Counted from the stretch's first letter, positions 8,223-17,626 are shown. The stretch is 64,000 nt of DNA from Ottowia thiooxydans DSM 14619 (GCF_000422885.1 NZ_AUGX01000009.1:62001-126000); one strand, 5' to 3'. Numbers and translations: made by a program. The notes: generated from the sequence alone by a model not told the origin.

Positions 8223-8906
8223 CTAGCGAACGATGGTGACGCGCCGCTGCAGGGATTTGGCGACGCGTGAAAGGGTGATGCAGACCACGAGGTACACGAG
8301 CGCGACGGTGAGGTACATCTCGTGCGGACGGCCGTCGCGCTTGGCAACGAAGTCAGCGCTACCGAAGAAGTCCTTGATAGACAGAACCGACACCAGAGAG
8401 ACGTCTTGGAACAGCACAATGGTCTGGCTCAGCAACACTGGCAGCATGTTGCGAAAGGCCTGCGGCACGATGATGTAGGCCATCACCGACCAGTAACCCA
8501 TGCCCAGCGCCTTGCCGGCGTAAAGCTGACCGGGGGGAATGGATTGCATGCCGGCGCGCATGATCTCGCAGAAATAGCATGCCTCGAACAGGATGAAGGT
8601 GATCACGCACGAGGTGAGCGCGTTGATTTCCACTGGCCGCTGGCTGCCTGTCACCCACGCCGCGATGTAGGGCACCAGAAAGAAGAACCAGAAGATCACC
8701 AAAAGCAGCGGAATGGAGCGCAGCGTGTTGACGTAGGTGCCGATCGCCCGGGACAGCACCGCGTTGCCTGACATCCGCCCCAGCGCCAGCAGCGTGCCCA
8801 GCACCACACCGCCGAGGGCGGAGATGGCGGTCAGTTGCAGCGTGAACCAAAAACCCTTCGCGAGCTGCGGCCAAACACGGATGATGAGGTCGGTGTCGAA
8901 GTCCAT
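8223..8906 (-). CDS. Polar amino acid ABC transporter permease (GltK-like)
   Basis: The product is a 227-residue integral membrane protein with about five hydrophobic segments and the 3-TM amino-acid permease (HisM/GltK) pattern. The cytoplasmic EAA-loop sequence is present as G-K-A-L-G-M-G-Y-W, followed by I-I-V-P-Q-A-F-R-N-M-L-P. That loop contacts the ATPase subunit. Six bp separate it from the preceding permease, so the two are almost certainly translated together and form a heterodimeric channel. No ATP-binding subunit is encoded in the cluster; an ATPase from elsewhere in the genome would be needed. Confidence 0.9.
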   Translation of the reverse strand: MDFDTDLIIRVWPQLAKGFWFTLQLTAISALGGVVLGTLLALGRMSGNAVLSRAIGTYVNTLRSIPLLLVIFWFFFLVPYIAAWVTGSQRPVEINALTSCVITFILFEACYFCEIMRAGMQSIPPGQLYAGKALGMGYWSVMAYIIVPQAFRNMLPVLLSQTIVLFQDVSLVSVLSIKDFFGSADFVAKRDGRPHEMYLTVALVYLVVCITLSRVAKSLQRRVTIVR

Positions 8907-8912
8907 GGCCCT

Positions 8913-9647
8913 TCACCTCGGCTGCCGGATGCCCAAGCCTGGCACGTCGAGCTTGCGCTCGATGAATGCCATGAGCCTGACGACCAGCAGATTCACTGCC
9001 AGGTAGATCAACGTTGCTGCCGTGAACGCCTCGAAGATCTGGAAGGTGGTTTCCTGCATCGACCGCGTGGCGGCCATCAGCTCCACCACGGCGATGGTGA
9101 ATGCCACCGAAGTGTTCTTGATGACGTTCAGGAACTCATTGGTCAGTGCTGGCAATATCTTGCGCAAGCCCACCGGCAGCAACACATACCTATAGACTTC
9201 GAAGGTTCGAAGCCCCAAGGCGCGCGCTGCATAGCTCTGTCCCGTGGGGATGGCCTGAATACCGGCGCGCACTTGCTCCGCCACGCGGGCGGAGGTGTAA
9301 AAAGACAGGCACAGGATGGCTGCGACCACGTTGTACTTGTCCCAGGCCTTGATGGCGGATGCGGCACTTTCCGGCAGCAGATCGGGTGCCACATAGAACC
9401 ACAGGAACATCTGCACGATCAGCGGAATGCTGCGAAAAAATTCCACATACGCTTCGGCCAAGCGCGCGAAGACGCCGCCGGTGAAGGTGCGTGCGATGCC
9501 GACGATGGCGCCAGTCAACAGCGCCGCAGCCCAGGCGCTCAAGCCAACCACCAGCGTCCACTTCAAGCCCAGTAGAAGCGTGCCAAGGTAGCTTGAGACC
9601 CCATCCGACGAGGTGGCCCAGAGAATGGGCCAGTTCCACTGATACAT
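8913..9647 (-). CDS. Polar amino acid ABC transporter permease (GltJ-like)
   Basis: The product has 244 residues with hydrophobic segments typical of the HisMQ/GltJ permease family. The EAA loop reads A-A-R-A-L-G-L-R-T-F-E-V-Y-R-Y-V-L-L-P-V-G. The N-terminus 'Y-Q-W-N-W' followed by a long periplasmic or early membrane stretch is characteristic of GltJ-type glutamate/aspartate permeases. It is followed by a second permease (6-bp gap) and preceded by the binding protein (26-bp gap). Together they form an inner-membrane importer for a polar or acidic amino acid; specificity is set by the binding protein. Confidence 0.9.
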   Translation of the reverse strand: MYQWNWPILWATSSDGVSSYLGTLLLGLKWTLVVGLSAWAAALLTGAIVGIARTFTGGVFARLAEAYVEFFRSIPLIVQMFLWFYVAPDLLPESAASAIKAWDKYNVVAAILCLSFYTSARVAEQVRAGIQAIPTGQSYAARALGLRTFEVYRYVLLPVGLRKILPALTNEFLNVIKNTSVAFTIAVVELMAATRSMQETTFQIFEAFTAATLIYLAVNLLVVRLMAFIERKLDVPGLGIRQPR

Positions 9648-9673
9648 GGCGGTATGTCAGACGCCGTCGTGAT

Positions 9674-10579
9674 TTACTCGATACCTTTGTCGTTGGGATT
9701 GGCCAGGACGTTTTTAAGCGCCGCGGTCATCGGGAAATTGAGGTTCACATTTTTGGGCGGGATGGCCGACTCGAACCACTTGGCATAGAGCTTCTGGTAG
9801 TCGCCGGAGCGCACCAAAGCGGCCAGGGTCTTGTCCACCGCAGCCTTGAACTGCGGATCGTCCTTGCGCATTACCAATCCATAGGGTTCCACGCGCAGCG
9901 CCTCGTCAATCAGCTTGAAGTCACCGGGTTTGGCACTGTTGGCCACCAAGGATGCCAGCAGGATGTCGTCCATCACGAAAGCCTGTGCGCGGCCGGTGCT
10001 GAACATCAGGAACGATTGAGCATGGTCAGGGTTGGTGAGCTTCTTGGTCTCAAATTTTTTCTCCTGCTCGAACTTTGTCAGCAGGTTAATAGAGGTGGAA
10101 GCGGCCGTGAGTGCCACAGTCTTGTCGTTGAGGTCGGCAAACTTGTTGATGCCGCTATCACGGCGCACCACGGCGCGGATGCTGGAAACATAAAGCGTAT
10201 TGCTGAACGCCACCTGCTTTTGCCGCTCCACAGTGTTGGTTGCCGGGCCGCAGACGATGTCCACGCCCTGGTTCTGTAAAAGGGGGATCTGCGTGCTGAG
10301 GGTCACGGGGCGAAGCGCGACCTTCACTTCCTGCTTGAGATCGGCTTTGATCGTGTCGACCACGCGGGCGCAGATGTCCATGAAGAAGCCGATAGGCTTT
10401 CCATCGTCGGTAAGGTAGGAGAACGGCACAGACACATCGCGGTGACCAATGCGGATCTCGCCGGTTTCCTTGATGCGCTGCATGGTGCCGTTGAGCGCCT
10501 GGGCGTAGGCCGCACCAGTGGCGAGCAATGCGATTGAGGCGGTGCAAGCGCCCAGAACGAGGTGGCGTAGGTGGTGCAT
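9674..10579 (-). CDS. Amino acid ABC transporter substrate-binding protein (GltI-like)
   Basis: The product has 301 residues with a Sec signal peptide (about 1-26, ending A-Y-A). The mature part follows SBP family 3: I-R-I-G-H-R-D-V-S-V-P-F-S-Y near residue 45, then C-G-P-A-T-N-T-V-E-R around residue 110, both recalling glutamate/aspartate-binding GltI. It would capture a polar amino acid in the periplasm for the two permeases downstream. The ribosome site is CAGGAG about 7 bp before ATG. The 143-bp gap to the lysR gene upstream contains TTTTAG (10665-10670) and CTAAAA (10684-10689), a weak inverted repeat that could be a LysR site. The actual ligand is unknown; the oxidoreductase in the same operon may act on it. 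Confidence 0.9.
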   Translation of the reverse strand: MHHLRHLVLGACTASIALLATGAAYAQALNGTMQRIKETGEIRIGHRDVSVPFSYLTDDGKPIGFFMDICARVVDTIKADLKQEVKVALRPVTLSTQIPLLQNQGVDIVCGPATNTVERQKQVAFSNTLYVSSIRAVVRRDSGINKFADLNDKTVALTAASTSINLLTKFEQEKKFETKKLTNPDHAQSFLMFSTGRAQAFVMDDILLASLVANSAKPGDFKLIDEALRVEPYGLVMRKDDPQFKAAVDKTLAALVRSGDYQKLYAKWFESAIPPKNVNLNFPMTAALKNVLANPNDKGIE

Positions 10580-10722
10580 GGAAGGCTCCTGGGTTGACGC
10601 GAGCGATTATTGAACTGCGAACACCCTGGATTCTTCCGATTTAACTGTTCGTGAAAAGCGATATTTTTAGATTAAATTCATTCCTAAAAGTGATGTTTTT
10701 CTCGCCGCAGTGCCACCAACGA

Positions 10723-11640
10723 CTATCGCCGTGCTGCCGAGGTGTCGATTTGGAACGGCTGGCTGAAATCACAGCACTCCTTAACCAGCTCCACGACGGC
10801 ATCCAGGAACGTGCTGCGCTGCTCTTTCTTGTAGGCGGCCACGTAGGGAATGTCCGGGGCCTGAGGCGTCACCTTGAAGACCTGTAGAAGACCTGCGTTG
10901 ATCAGGGGCGACAGGCACATGTGCGGCAGCCGGCTGACACCCAGACCAGATACCGTCATGGCAACAATTGAGACAAGGTTGCTGCTGACGATGGTGTTGT
11001 CGGGCACAACGCCCAGGCTTTTTAGCCAGCGGTTGAAGATGCGGCCCGTTCCCGAACGCGTGCCTTCTACCAGGAACGTCTGCTCGGTAAGTTCCTGAAG
11101 TGCAATGGTCTTGCGGCGAATCAATCCGGGTTTGCACATCCAGCCCATTTCAACCTCGCCCACAACTTCCTTGACCAATCGGTTGTCTTCCAGCTCTGAG
11201 GGGACAACGATGAGATCGAGCTCGCCAGCCAGCAGCTTGTCGCGCAGAGGCACCATGGCGTCCGCATCCAATTCAATGATCACGCGTGGCCAGGTCAGGC
11301 GTATGCGCGCCATAAGTGCTGGCATCCAGGTCATGGCAGCCACCTCGGTCACCCCGATGCGTAGCCGCCGCTCGATGACGTCCGAGCGCGAAAACGCCTC
11401 GACAGCGGCGTTGCGCTGATCAAGAAGGCCTTTGGCGATGTGATACATCTCCTGGCCTTTTGGGCTCAACTGCGCGGTGCGCAAGGTGCGGTCAAACAGT
11501 AGCGTGTCAAAAAGCGACTCGAGCTCCTGCACACGTTTGGAGACCGCGGACTGCGTGGTATTGAGCCGGGCGGCTGCCTGCGCGAAGCCGCCAAGTTCCA
11601 CCACCCAGTAGATGGCTTCAAGCTGTTTGAACGTCAGCAT
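10723..11640 (-). CDS. LysR-family transcriptional regulator
   Basis: The product has 305 residues. The N-terminal winged helix is typical: L-T-F-K-Q-L-E-A-I-Y-W-V-V, then A-A-R-L-N-T-T-Q-S-A-V-S-K-R-V-Q-E-L-E as the recognition helix region, and L-F-D-R-T near residue 50. The C-terminal two-lobed effector domain follows. The start at 11640 is chosen because LysR homology begins there; the longer frame to 11709 adds unrelated residues. The gene is on the same strand as, and directly upstream of, the amino-acid transporter operon, so it likely controls that operon in response to its substrate. Confidence 0.9.
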   Translation of the reverse strand: MLTFKQLEAIYWVVELGGFAQAAARLNTTQSAVSKRVQELESLFDTLLFDRTLRTAQLSPKGQEMYHIAKGLLDQRNAAVEAFSRSDVIERRLRIGVTEVAAMTWMPALMARIRLTWPRVIIELDADAMVPLRDKLLAGELDLIVVPSELEDNRLVKEVVGEVEMGWMCKPGLIRRKTIALQELTEQTFLVEGTRSGTGRIFNRWLKSLGVVPDNTIVSSNLVSIVAMTVSGLGVSRLPHMCLSPLINAGLLQVFKVTPQAPDIPYVAAYKKEQRSTFLDAVVELVKECCDFSQPFQIDTSAARR

Positions 11641-11955
11641 AAATAGTAATGTTGCTGCCCATACAGGGTGGATGGGCGTGCACCCATTGTCACGTTTTGC
11701 GCGTTCCAACTGGAAAGAAGTCGCAACTCACAGTCACACTGAGGGGAGTTCGCTCAAGCTGAAGATGAGCGAATTGCATACGGCGATCGCGATCGCTTAT
11801 TCAGTTTCTGGATGGGCTGGCAAGATGCGGTCAGCCCTCTGAATCAGAAAATGGGAATGAACAGGAGTCCTGCAGTCTGGGGCTTCGAAAACGTGATGCT
11901 TGGGAACGCGTTCACGGCCCCTGGTCCTTAGGAGAGGCGCTAGAAATTTCCCACT
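11641..11955. other. Intergenic region, no gene supported
   Basis: The gap holds the upstream region of the lysR gene and the 3' flank of the gamma-glutamyltransferase-like gene. No frame has plausible coding character, and no convincing hairpin with a T-tract was found. Confidence 0.35.
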
Positions 11956-13569
11956 CTAAAACCCCACAGCTTGCCCATCCCGACGCGAATCTGAAGCCCC
12001 CAAATAGCCCGATTCCAGTTTGTAAACAAATTGACCGGAGCCAAAGCGGATAAAGCCCGTCGGTTTGACGTCGACGGCATGCCCCATATTCAGGAGTTCC
12101 TTTGAGACTTCCTCACCAGCATGCGCTTCGAGCATCAGCGTATTGTCATCATGGTTGACAAGGAAACGGGGAGCATCGCTTGCCGCTTGAGGATTCTGCT
12201 GATGATCAATCATTCTCGACACAATCTGAAGATGACCTTGTGCCTGCATGTTGCCCCCCATGACTCCGAACGCCATTAACGGCTTATCGTCTTTGGTCAT
12301 GAAGGCCGGAATGATGGAGTGAAGCGGCCGCTTTCGAGGTCCAACCTGATTGGGATGACCAGAACGAAGAGAGAAGCTTGAGCCTCGGTTGTGAAGTGCA
12401 ATGCCGGTTCCTGGAACCACGATTCCTGAGCCGAAGCCCAAGTAATTCGACTGGATAAAGGAGACCATGGTTCCCTCTTGGTCCCCCGTGGCCAGATAGA
12501 CAGTTCCTCCCATTCCTGGCCGGCCTGGGTGCATGTCGCTTGCCCGCTTCATGTCGATCAAGCGCGAACGTTCGCTTAAGTAGCTGTTGCTTAAGAGATC
12601 GCTCACGGAAACCGTCATAGCACTCGAATCACCCACGAAGGCGTGCAAGTCAGCGAAGGCCGCTTTCATCGATTCAATAAGGACATGGTAGTAAAGCGGG
12701 CTATCAACTCCCAGTGCAGCCAGGTCAAACTGCTCAGCAATTCCCAATGCCATCAAGGCCGCAATACCCTGACCATTAGGAGGAATCTCGTGAACATCCA
12801 CCCCGCGATAGTTGCGGGAGATAGGCTCAACCCAGTCAGCGGTATTGCTGGCCAGATCTTCCATGCAAAGATCTCCTCCAGTTTTGTTTGACCACGCCAC
12901 AATGGCTTCGGCGATTGCCCCCGTGTAGAAAGCTTCTCCTTTTGTCTCTGCTATGAGCTGCAAGGTGCGAGCCTGGTCAGGAAATGACCAGCGTTCCCCC
13001 GGAGCAGGAGCGCGCCCCTGGCGCAAGAATGCATCTCCGAATCCTGGCTGATCTTTCACCCAGCCCGCCACAAATGGCCAATGTGCGGCAACCAAAGGCG
13101 AGACCGGAAAACCTCCCGTGGCATATCGGATTGCTGGCTCAAAAAGCTTCTGAAATGGCAGTTTTCCAAAGCGATCGGAGAGTACTTTCCAGCCCTCCAC
13201 CTGGCCTGGTACTGTCACGGACTGCCAGCCGAATTTAGGCATGGCCTCCAAGCCGCTAAATCGCTCCGGCGTCCAGGCGGCTGGGGAGCGACCGGTCGCA
13301 TTCAGACTATGCAACTTTCCTTTGTGCCAGACCATGGCATACAGGTCACCTCCAATGCCATTCATCACTGGTTCGACTACTGTCAAAGCAATAGCGGCAG
13401 CCAAGGCTGCATCAACTGCATTTCCCCCCTGCGACATCATCAGCAGACCTGCTTGTGATGCCAGTGGCTGAGATGTAGAGACGACGTTGTCGGCCAACAC
13501 AGGGAGTTTTTGCGATCGATATGGAAGATCCCAATTGAACGCAGGGAGGCTCTGGGTAGGGTTGCTCAT
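11956..13569 (-). CDS. Gamma-glutamyltransferase-family hydrolase (Ntn fold)
   Basis: The product has 537 residues, the normal size for the family. Landmarks are G-G-N-A-V-D-A-A-L-A-A at 48-58, N-G-I-G-G-D at 70-75, P-G-Q-V-E-G-W at 121-127 and I-P-P-N-G-Q-G at 262-268. The small-subunit start is around G-G-T-V-Y-L-A-T, with Thr356 as the predicted self-processing nucleophile. Ntn hydrolases of this family cleave themselves there into two chains. No signal peptide is present, unlike the classic periplasmic GGT, so a cytoplasmic amidohydrolase role is likely. It is the last gene of a minus-strand run with Bug, amidase and aminotransferase genes, 2 bp after the aminotransferase. In this context it probably hydrolyses an amide, gamma-glutamyl or lactam-derived bond in a catabolic route. 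Confidence 0.85.
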   Translation of the reverse strand: MSNPTQSLPAFNWDLPYRSQKLPVLADNVVSTSQPLASQAGLLMMSQGGNAVDAALAAAIALTVVEPVMNGIGGDLYAMVWHKGKLHSLNATGRSPAAWTPERFSGLEAMPKFGWQSVTVPGQVEGWKVLSDRFGKLPFQKLFEPAIRYATGGFPVSPLVAAHWPFVAGWVKDQPGFGDAFLRQGRAPAPGERWSFPDQARTLQLIAETKGEAFYTGAIAEAIVAWSNKTGGDLCMEDLASNTADWVEPISRNYRGVDVHEIPPNGQGIAALMALGIAEQFDLAALGVDSPLYYHVLIESMKAAFADLHAFVGDSSAMTVSVSDLLSNSYLSERSRLIDMKRASDMHPGRPGMGGTVYLATGDQEGTMVSFIQSNYLGFGSGIVVPGTGIALHNRGSSFSLRSGHPNQVGPRKRPLHSIIPAFMTKDDKPLMAFGVMGGNMQAQGHLQIVSRMIDHQQNPQAASDAPRFLVNHDDNTLMLEAHAGEEVSKELLNMGHAVDVKPTGFIRFGSGQFVYKLESGYLGASDSRRDGQAVGF

Positions 13570-13571
13570 CT

Positions 13572-14933
13572 TTACGCTGCCAACGCCCGTTCGGCTTCGT
13601 TTAAGCCGTGCCTGAGGGTTTCCACGATTCTGTCAATTTCCTCCTCACTCACGATCAGCGGTGGGGCAATGCAAATGGTGTCACCAAGGGGCCGAACCAC
13701 CACACCTTGGGCTTCTGCAGCTTTGCCTACAAGCATGCCGGCCTTCACGCTAGGATCGAACGGCGCCTTGGTGGTTTTGTTCTGTACCAACTCGATTGCC
13801 GCCATCAACCCCTTGCCGCGCACTTCTCCGACCAGAGGATGTCCAGACATGGATTGCAGGCCGAGCATTAAGCGATCACCCATGCGTTTGGCATTCGCGG
13901 GTAATTGGCGCTCTTCGTAGATATCCAATGCTTCCAGGGCAACGGCCGCCGGCACGGGGTGACCACCGTAGGTGTAACCATGGCCAAAAATGCCGATCTT
14001 TTCGCTCTGGCTCCGCATGGCGTCATATACGCGCTCGTTAATTAGCAGCGCGGAGATGGGCAGATAAGACGCTGAAAGACCCTTGGCGCAAGTGATCATG
14101 TCGGGTTGCATACCCATGGTTTGCGAGCCCCACATGTTTCCGGTTCGGCCAAATCCGCAGATGACTTCGTCAGCGACGAGCAGGATGTCGTATTTCTTGA
14201 GGATCTTCTGTATGGCAGAAAAATAGCCATCGGGGGCCACCACCACGCCACCGGTACCCATGACGGGCTCCGCGAAGAAGGCCGCAATGGTTTCCGGGCC
14301 TTCCTGGACAATGGTCGTTTCTAGTTCTGCAGCCAATCTCTTCACAAAGTCAGCTTCAGTTTCGCCAGGCAAGCCTTCCCTGTAGAAATGCGGGCACGTC
14401 AGTTGCACCATGCCTGGAATGGGCAAGGCAAAGTCCTTGTGCATGTGCGGCAAGCCTGTCAGGCTGGCAGCTCCGATAGTCGTGCCATGGTAGGAGCGTT
14501 TTCGCGTGAGCATCTTGCGCCGCTGGGGCTGGCCAATCCCGGCCCAGTAATACCACGCAAGCTTCATCGCTGTATCAACAGCTTCGGAACCCGAACACGA
14601 GAACACCACCTTGCTCATGGGTACTGGCGCCATCTGAACCAGCCGTGCGGCCAGTTCGGTGGCGGGCTCAGAAGTGCGGTGAGCAAAGTTCTGCTGATAA
14701 GGCAGCTTTCTTAGTTGACGTTCTGCCGCTTCAATCAGCCTCGTTTCGCTGTAGCCCAGCGTTGCGCTCCACATACCAGACATCGCATCCAAAAATTGCC
14801 GACCTTTATCGTCAAAGGTATAGCAACCTTCGCCGCGGACCATGACGGTGGGCCCGAGCTTTTCATGCAGGGCCAGATTGGTCTGCGCATGAATGTGGTG
14901 GGCAATGTCTTTCTTCTGGATATCGGTAAACAT
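13572..14933 (-). CDS. Class III aminotransferase (omega-amino acid:pyruvate type)
   Basis: The product has about 453 residues. PLP-binding features are visible: G-S-E-A-V-D-T-A-M-K-L-A, L-L-V-A-D-E-V-I-C-G-F-G-R-T-G (the Asp that contacts the pyridine nitrogen) and T-C-A-K-G-L-S-A-S-Y with the Schiff-base lysine. The family moves the terminal amino group of beta-alanine, GABA or polyamines to pyruvate or 2-oxoglutarate, giving a semialdehyde. An aldehyde dehydrogenase of the SSADH type lies upstream in the same run, a natural next enzyme. The start is the ATG at 14933; the frame continues to a TTG at 14984 that would overlap the amidase, with no ribosome site for either. Order: ALDH, Bug, amidase, this gene, GGT. 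Confidence 0.88.
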   Translation of the reverse strand: MFTDIQKKDIAHHIHAQTNLALHEKLGPTVMVRGEGCYTFDDKGRQFLDAMSGMWSATLGYSETRLIEAAERQLRKLPYQQNFAHRTSEPATELAARLVQMAPVPMSKVVFSCSGSEAVDTAMKLAWYYWAGIGQPQRRKMLTRKRSYHGTTIGAASLTGLPHMHKDFALPIPGMVQLTCPHFYREGLPGETEADFVKRLAAELETTIVQEGPETIAAFFAEPVMGTGGVVVAPDGYFSAIQKILKKYDILLVADEVICGFGRTGNMWGSQTMGMQPDMITCAKGLSASYLPISALLINERVYDAMRSQSEKIGIFGHGYTYGGHPVPAAVALEALDIYEERQLPANAKRMGDRLMLGLQSMSGHPLVGEVRGKGLMAAIELVQNKTTKAPFDPSVKAGMLVGKAAEAQGVVVRPLGDTICIAPPLIVSEEEIDRIVETLRHGLNEAERALAA

Positions 14934-14977
14934 GTTGTACTTTGAATAGTTGAATGTTTTTGAACGGGAGACTTGAG

Positions 14978-16444
14978 CTAGCAATCGAGCAGAGGGCTGC
15001 GCCTCAAACTCTGACCTGAGGCTTGCTCATAAGCGCATCCAAGTTGCAGCAAGGACCAATCCGCCTGCTGGCGACCAATAATCTGAATGCCCGCAGGCAA
15101 ACCTGCTTCGTTGAAACCAGCTGGTGCCGCAAGCGCAGGCAATCCGGCCATGGTTGCGGGGATGGCCACCTTCAGCCATTCGTGATAAGTCGTCATCTGG
15201 TGGCCATTGATGCTCTGAGGCCAATGGATGTCTGCATCAAATGGAAAGACCTGCGCGCTGGGCAACACGAGGAATTCATACTGCTTGAGCAGCCGGTTGA
15301 TGGCTTGGTACCAAGCCGTACGGACGCAACTGGCTTGAAAAAATTCACTGCTTTTAAGAGCAAGCCCGCGTTCGATTTCCCATACAGCTTCGGGTTTGAG
15401 CAACGGCTTCTTTCGCGAATCTGAGTACAGCGCACCGCCAAAGCCAGATACGGAAAAACTACGGAGATCCAGCCAGGCCCTCCACAGGCTTTGCAAGTCG
15501 AAGTCCACCGCGGCCTCCTCCACAAGGCAACCGATGGCCTCAAGGCTGCGCAATGCGCTTTCCGCAATGGCCATCACGCCGGGCTCCATCGGAAGAAACC
15601 CCTGCATGTCGCCGAGCCATCCCACACGACAGCGCTTGAAGCTTCGCTCAAGTCCGCTCACATGATCAAAGGCGGGCTGTTTGTAGCTGGTTGGAACCCG
15701 AGCGTCATAACCTGCTTGCACGCTTAGGAGTAGTGCCAAGTCCTGCGGATTCCGGGCCATAGGCCCTGCAACAGTGAATTGCTGAAGGAAGACCTCGTCG
15801 CCCGGTCCGTAAGGAACGCAGCCTGGGGTTGTGCGCAGACCCCACACATTGTTGAAGGCCGCTGGCGTGCGGAGCGAACCCATCATGTCCGACCCGTCCG
15901 CTATCGGCAGCATACCTAGTGCCACGGCGGCCGCAGTGCCGCCACTGCTGCCGCCGGCGGATAGCCGAGGATCCAGGGAATTCCCTGTAACACCGTAGAC
16001 GGCGTTATACGTGTGGCCCCCAAGACCGAACTCAGGCGTGTTGGTTCTACCAATAAATATAGATCCGCTTTTGCGCATGCGCTCGAAGACGATGGCATCC
16101 GAAGGCGAGACGGCATCCCTGAACAGTGGGGAGCCCCGTGTGGTCACCATTCCTGCTGCAGGCAAGATGTCCTTCGGCGCCTGAGGCATGCCATGCAATG
16201 GCCCGAGCCACTCGCCTCTGGATAGGCGCGCATCCATGGCGTCAGCCTCAGACAGCAAGCTGGCGCTGTCTCCCAGGGCGACAATCGCATTCACCGTGGG
16301 ATTGAACCGGTCGATCCGGTCAAGAAAGGCCTGCATGACTTCCCTGCAGGACACCTCCTGTGACTTGATCGCGCTACTGAGCCCGGTGGCTGACATGTCA
16401 GCAATCTCAAGCTTGCGCGGGAGCATCTCCATGGCTTGCGTCAT
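14978..16444 (-). CDS. Amidase-signature family hydrolase
   Basis: The product has 488 residues. The amidase-signature catalytic set is visible: Lys91 in A-P-K-D, the G-G-S-S-G-G motif at 164-169 carrying the cis-Ser, and G-S-D-M-M-G-S-L-R with the likely nucleophile Ser190 (the consensus is G-T-D-x-G-G-S-I-R, so D-M-M-G is a variant). The enzyme hydrolyses carboxamides to carboxylates plus ammonia or amine. The start codon overlaps the end of the Bug gene by 4 bp, showing tight translational coupling. In context it may open or de-amidate the compound taken up through the Bug receptor and deliver an omega-amino acid to the aminotransferase; this route is inferred. Confidence 0.88.
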   Translation of the reverse strand: MTQAMEMLPRKLEIADMSATGLSSAIKSQEVSCREVMQAFLDRIDRFNPTVNAIVALGDSASLLSEADAMDARLSRGEWLGPLHGMPQAPKDILPAAGMVTTRGSPLFRDAVSPSDAIVFERMRKSGSIFIGRTNTPEFGLGGHTYNAVYGVTGNSLDPRLSAGGSSGGTAAAVALGMLPIADGSDMMGSLRTPAAFNNVWGLRTTPGCVPYGPGDEVFLQQFTVAGPMARNPQDLALLLSVQAGYDARVPTSYKQPAFDHVSGLERSFKRCRVGWLGDMQGFLPMEPGVMAIAESALRSLEAIGCLVEEAAVDFDLQSLWRAWLDLRSFSVSGFGGALYSDSRKKPLLKPEAVWEIERGLALKSSEFFQASCVRTAWYQAINRLLKQYEFLVLPSAQVFPFDADIHWPQSINGHQMTTYHEWLKVAIPATMAGLPALAAPAGFNEAGLPAGIQIIGRQQADWSLLQLGCAYEQASGQSLRRSPLLDC

Positions 16445-17424
16445 TGCATCGTCAGCCCGGCTTGCTTGACCAGCTTTTCTGTCTTCGGAAGCTCGGTGCG
16501 CACCATTGTCTCAACCGCTTTGGCACCGGCTTGCCCAGGTTCTGCACCAAGTTGGGCCAGCTTGTTTTGGAAGGCCTCGTCCTTCATCAGCTTGTCCATT
16601 GCGTCGCTAAGCAACTTCACCACGGGGGCAGGTGTGCCTGGCGAAGATAACAAGGCGTACCAAGGTGCCAGGTCATAACCGGCATAGCCCTGCTCTGCGA
16701 TCGTTGGAACCTGTGGCGCGATCTTGCTGCGCTGCGCGCTGGTCACCCCGAGCGCTCTTAGCTTGCCGTCTGCGATCAAGGGCAGGCTGGTCGTGATGGT
16801 GTCGAAATACATGGACACCTCGCCAGACATCACGGCAGGCAGTCCCGTTGCGGCGCCCTTGTATGGAATGTGCAAGATGTCTATGCGCGCTATGGACTTC
16901 AGCATCTCACCAGCCAGATGCGACAGTGTGCCGGCGCCTTGCGATGCATACGTAAGCTTGCCAGGATTGGCCCGCGCGTAAGCCACCAGCTCAGGCAATG
17001 TCTTGAAGGGAGATGAACTGCTGGTCACCAACAAGTTTGGCGTCACAGCTACCAGGGCAATCTTTTCGTACGCGTCAGGGTTGTAGAGCAGTTTCTTGAA
17101 CGTGAATCGATTGGTCACCAGCGTGGCTGGAGTCGCCAACAAGAGGCTGTAGCCATCTCCTGGTGCGCGCGCAACCGCTTCTGCACCAAGAATCGTTGCA
17201 GCGCCGGGCTTGTTGTCAACAATAAACGGCTGGCCAAAATGCCTCCCAAGCCCTTCTGCAAGGATCCTGCCCAGCACATCGGTCGTTCCACCTGCAGGGA
17301 AGGGAACGACAATCTTCACAGGGCTCGCTGGCCATGCTTTGCCAGTCTGAGCCCATGCAAGATTGCCAGCAAGCATTGCCGCGCTCAACGATCCAGCGAG
17401 TTTGATGAAATCACGTTTTTTCAT
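16441..17424 (-). CDS. Bug/TctC-family periplasmic solute-binding protein
   Basis: The product has 327 residues. The N-terminus K-K-R-D-F-I-K-L-A-G followed by a hydrophobic stretch and A-W-A is a signal peptide with a near Tat-like pattern, one Arg being Lys. The mature protein begins with S-P-V-K-I-V-V-P-F-P-A-G-G and has A-P-G-D-G-Y-S-L-L and I-P-Y-K-G-A-A, all typical of Bug receptors. The ribosome site is AGAGGTA. The gene lies between the aldehyde dehydrogenase (203 bp upstream) and the amidase (4-bp overlap), so its ligand is probably the amide or amino compound degraded by this cluster. A degenerate copy of the IclR-type operator lies just upstream. Confidence 0.92.
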   Translation of the reverse strand: MKKRDFIKLAGSLSAAMLAGNLAWAQTGKAWPASPVKIVVPFPAGGTTDVLGRILAEGLGRHFGQPFIVDNKPGAATILGAEAVARAPGDGYSLLLATPATLVTNRFTFKKLLYNPDAYEKIALVAVTPNLLVTSSSSPFKTLPELVAYARANPGKLTYASQGAGTLSHLAGEMLKSIARIDILHIPYKGAATGLPAVMSGEVSMYFDTITTSLPLIADGKLRALGVTSAQRSKIAPQVPTIAEQGYAGYDLAPWYALLSSPGTPAPVVKLLSDAMDKLMKDEAFQNKLAQLGAEPGQAGAKAVETMVRTELPKTEKLVKQAGLTMQ

Positions 17425-17579
17425 AGTTACCTCTGAGTTAGTTCAATCGGTCCCTGCAACGGCCTGCCTGGACACCCTTTCAACCTCGCTGCTTGCTACC
17501 TAAGCGACCGCAACGCGAAGCACATGCAACCGCCAACCCTTATCCAGGGAATTTGCCTGCCCTGGATTGGTATGCAACA

Positions 17580-17617
17580 TGCGTGCCATGAAGAACATCA
17601 TTCTTTTGAGAGAAACG
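17580..17617. promoter_or_regulatory. Second, degenerate copy of the IclR-cluster operator
   Basis: Positions 17597-17617 read ATCATTCTTTTGAGAGAAACG. This matches the right half of the strong inverted repeat at 19076-19114 (ATCATTCTTCTCAAAGAAACA) at nearly all positions, while the left half here is degraded. The element sits about 170 bp upstream of the Bug gene, so it could give the Bug-amidase-aminotransferase-GGT genes their own control by the same regulator. Confidence 0.5.
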
Positions 17618-17626
17618 AAAATTGGG

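Noticed and set aside
8835-9575. Plus-strand frame of 246 codons opposite the permease genes
   Set aside because: It is the complement of clear membrane permeases and has a shadow-type His/Gln/Asp-rich composition.
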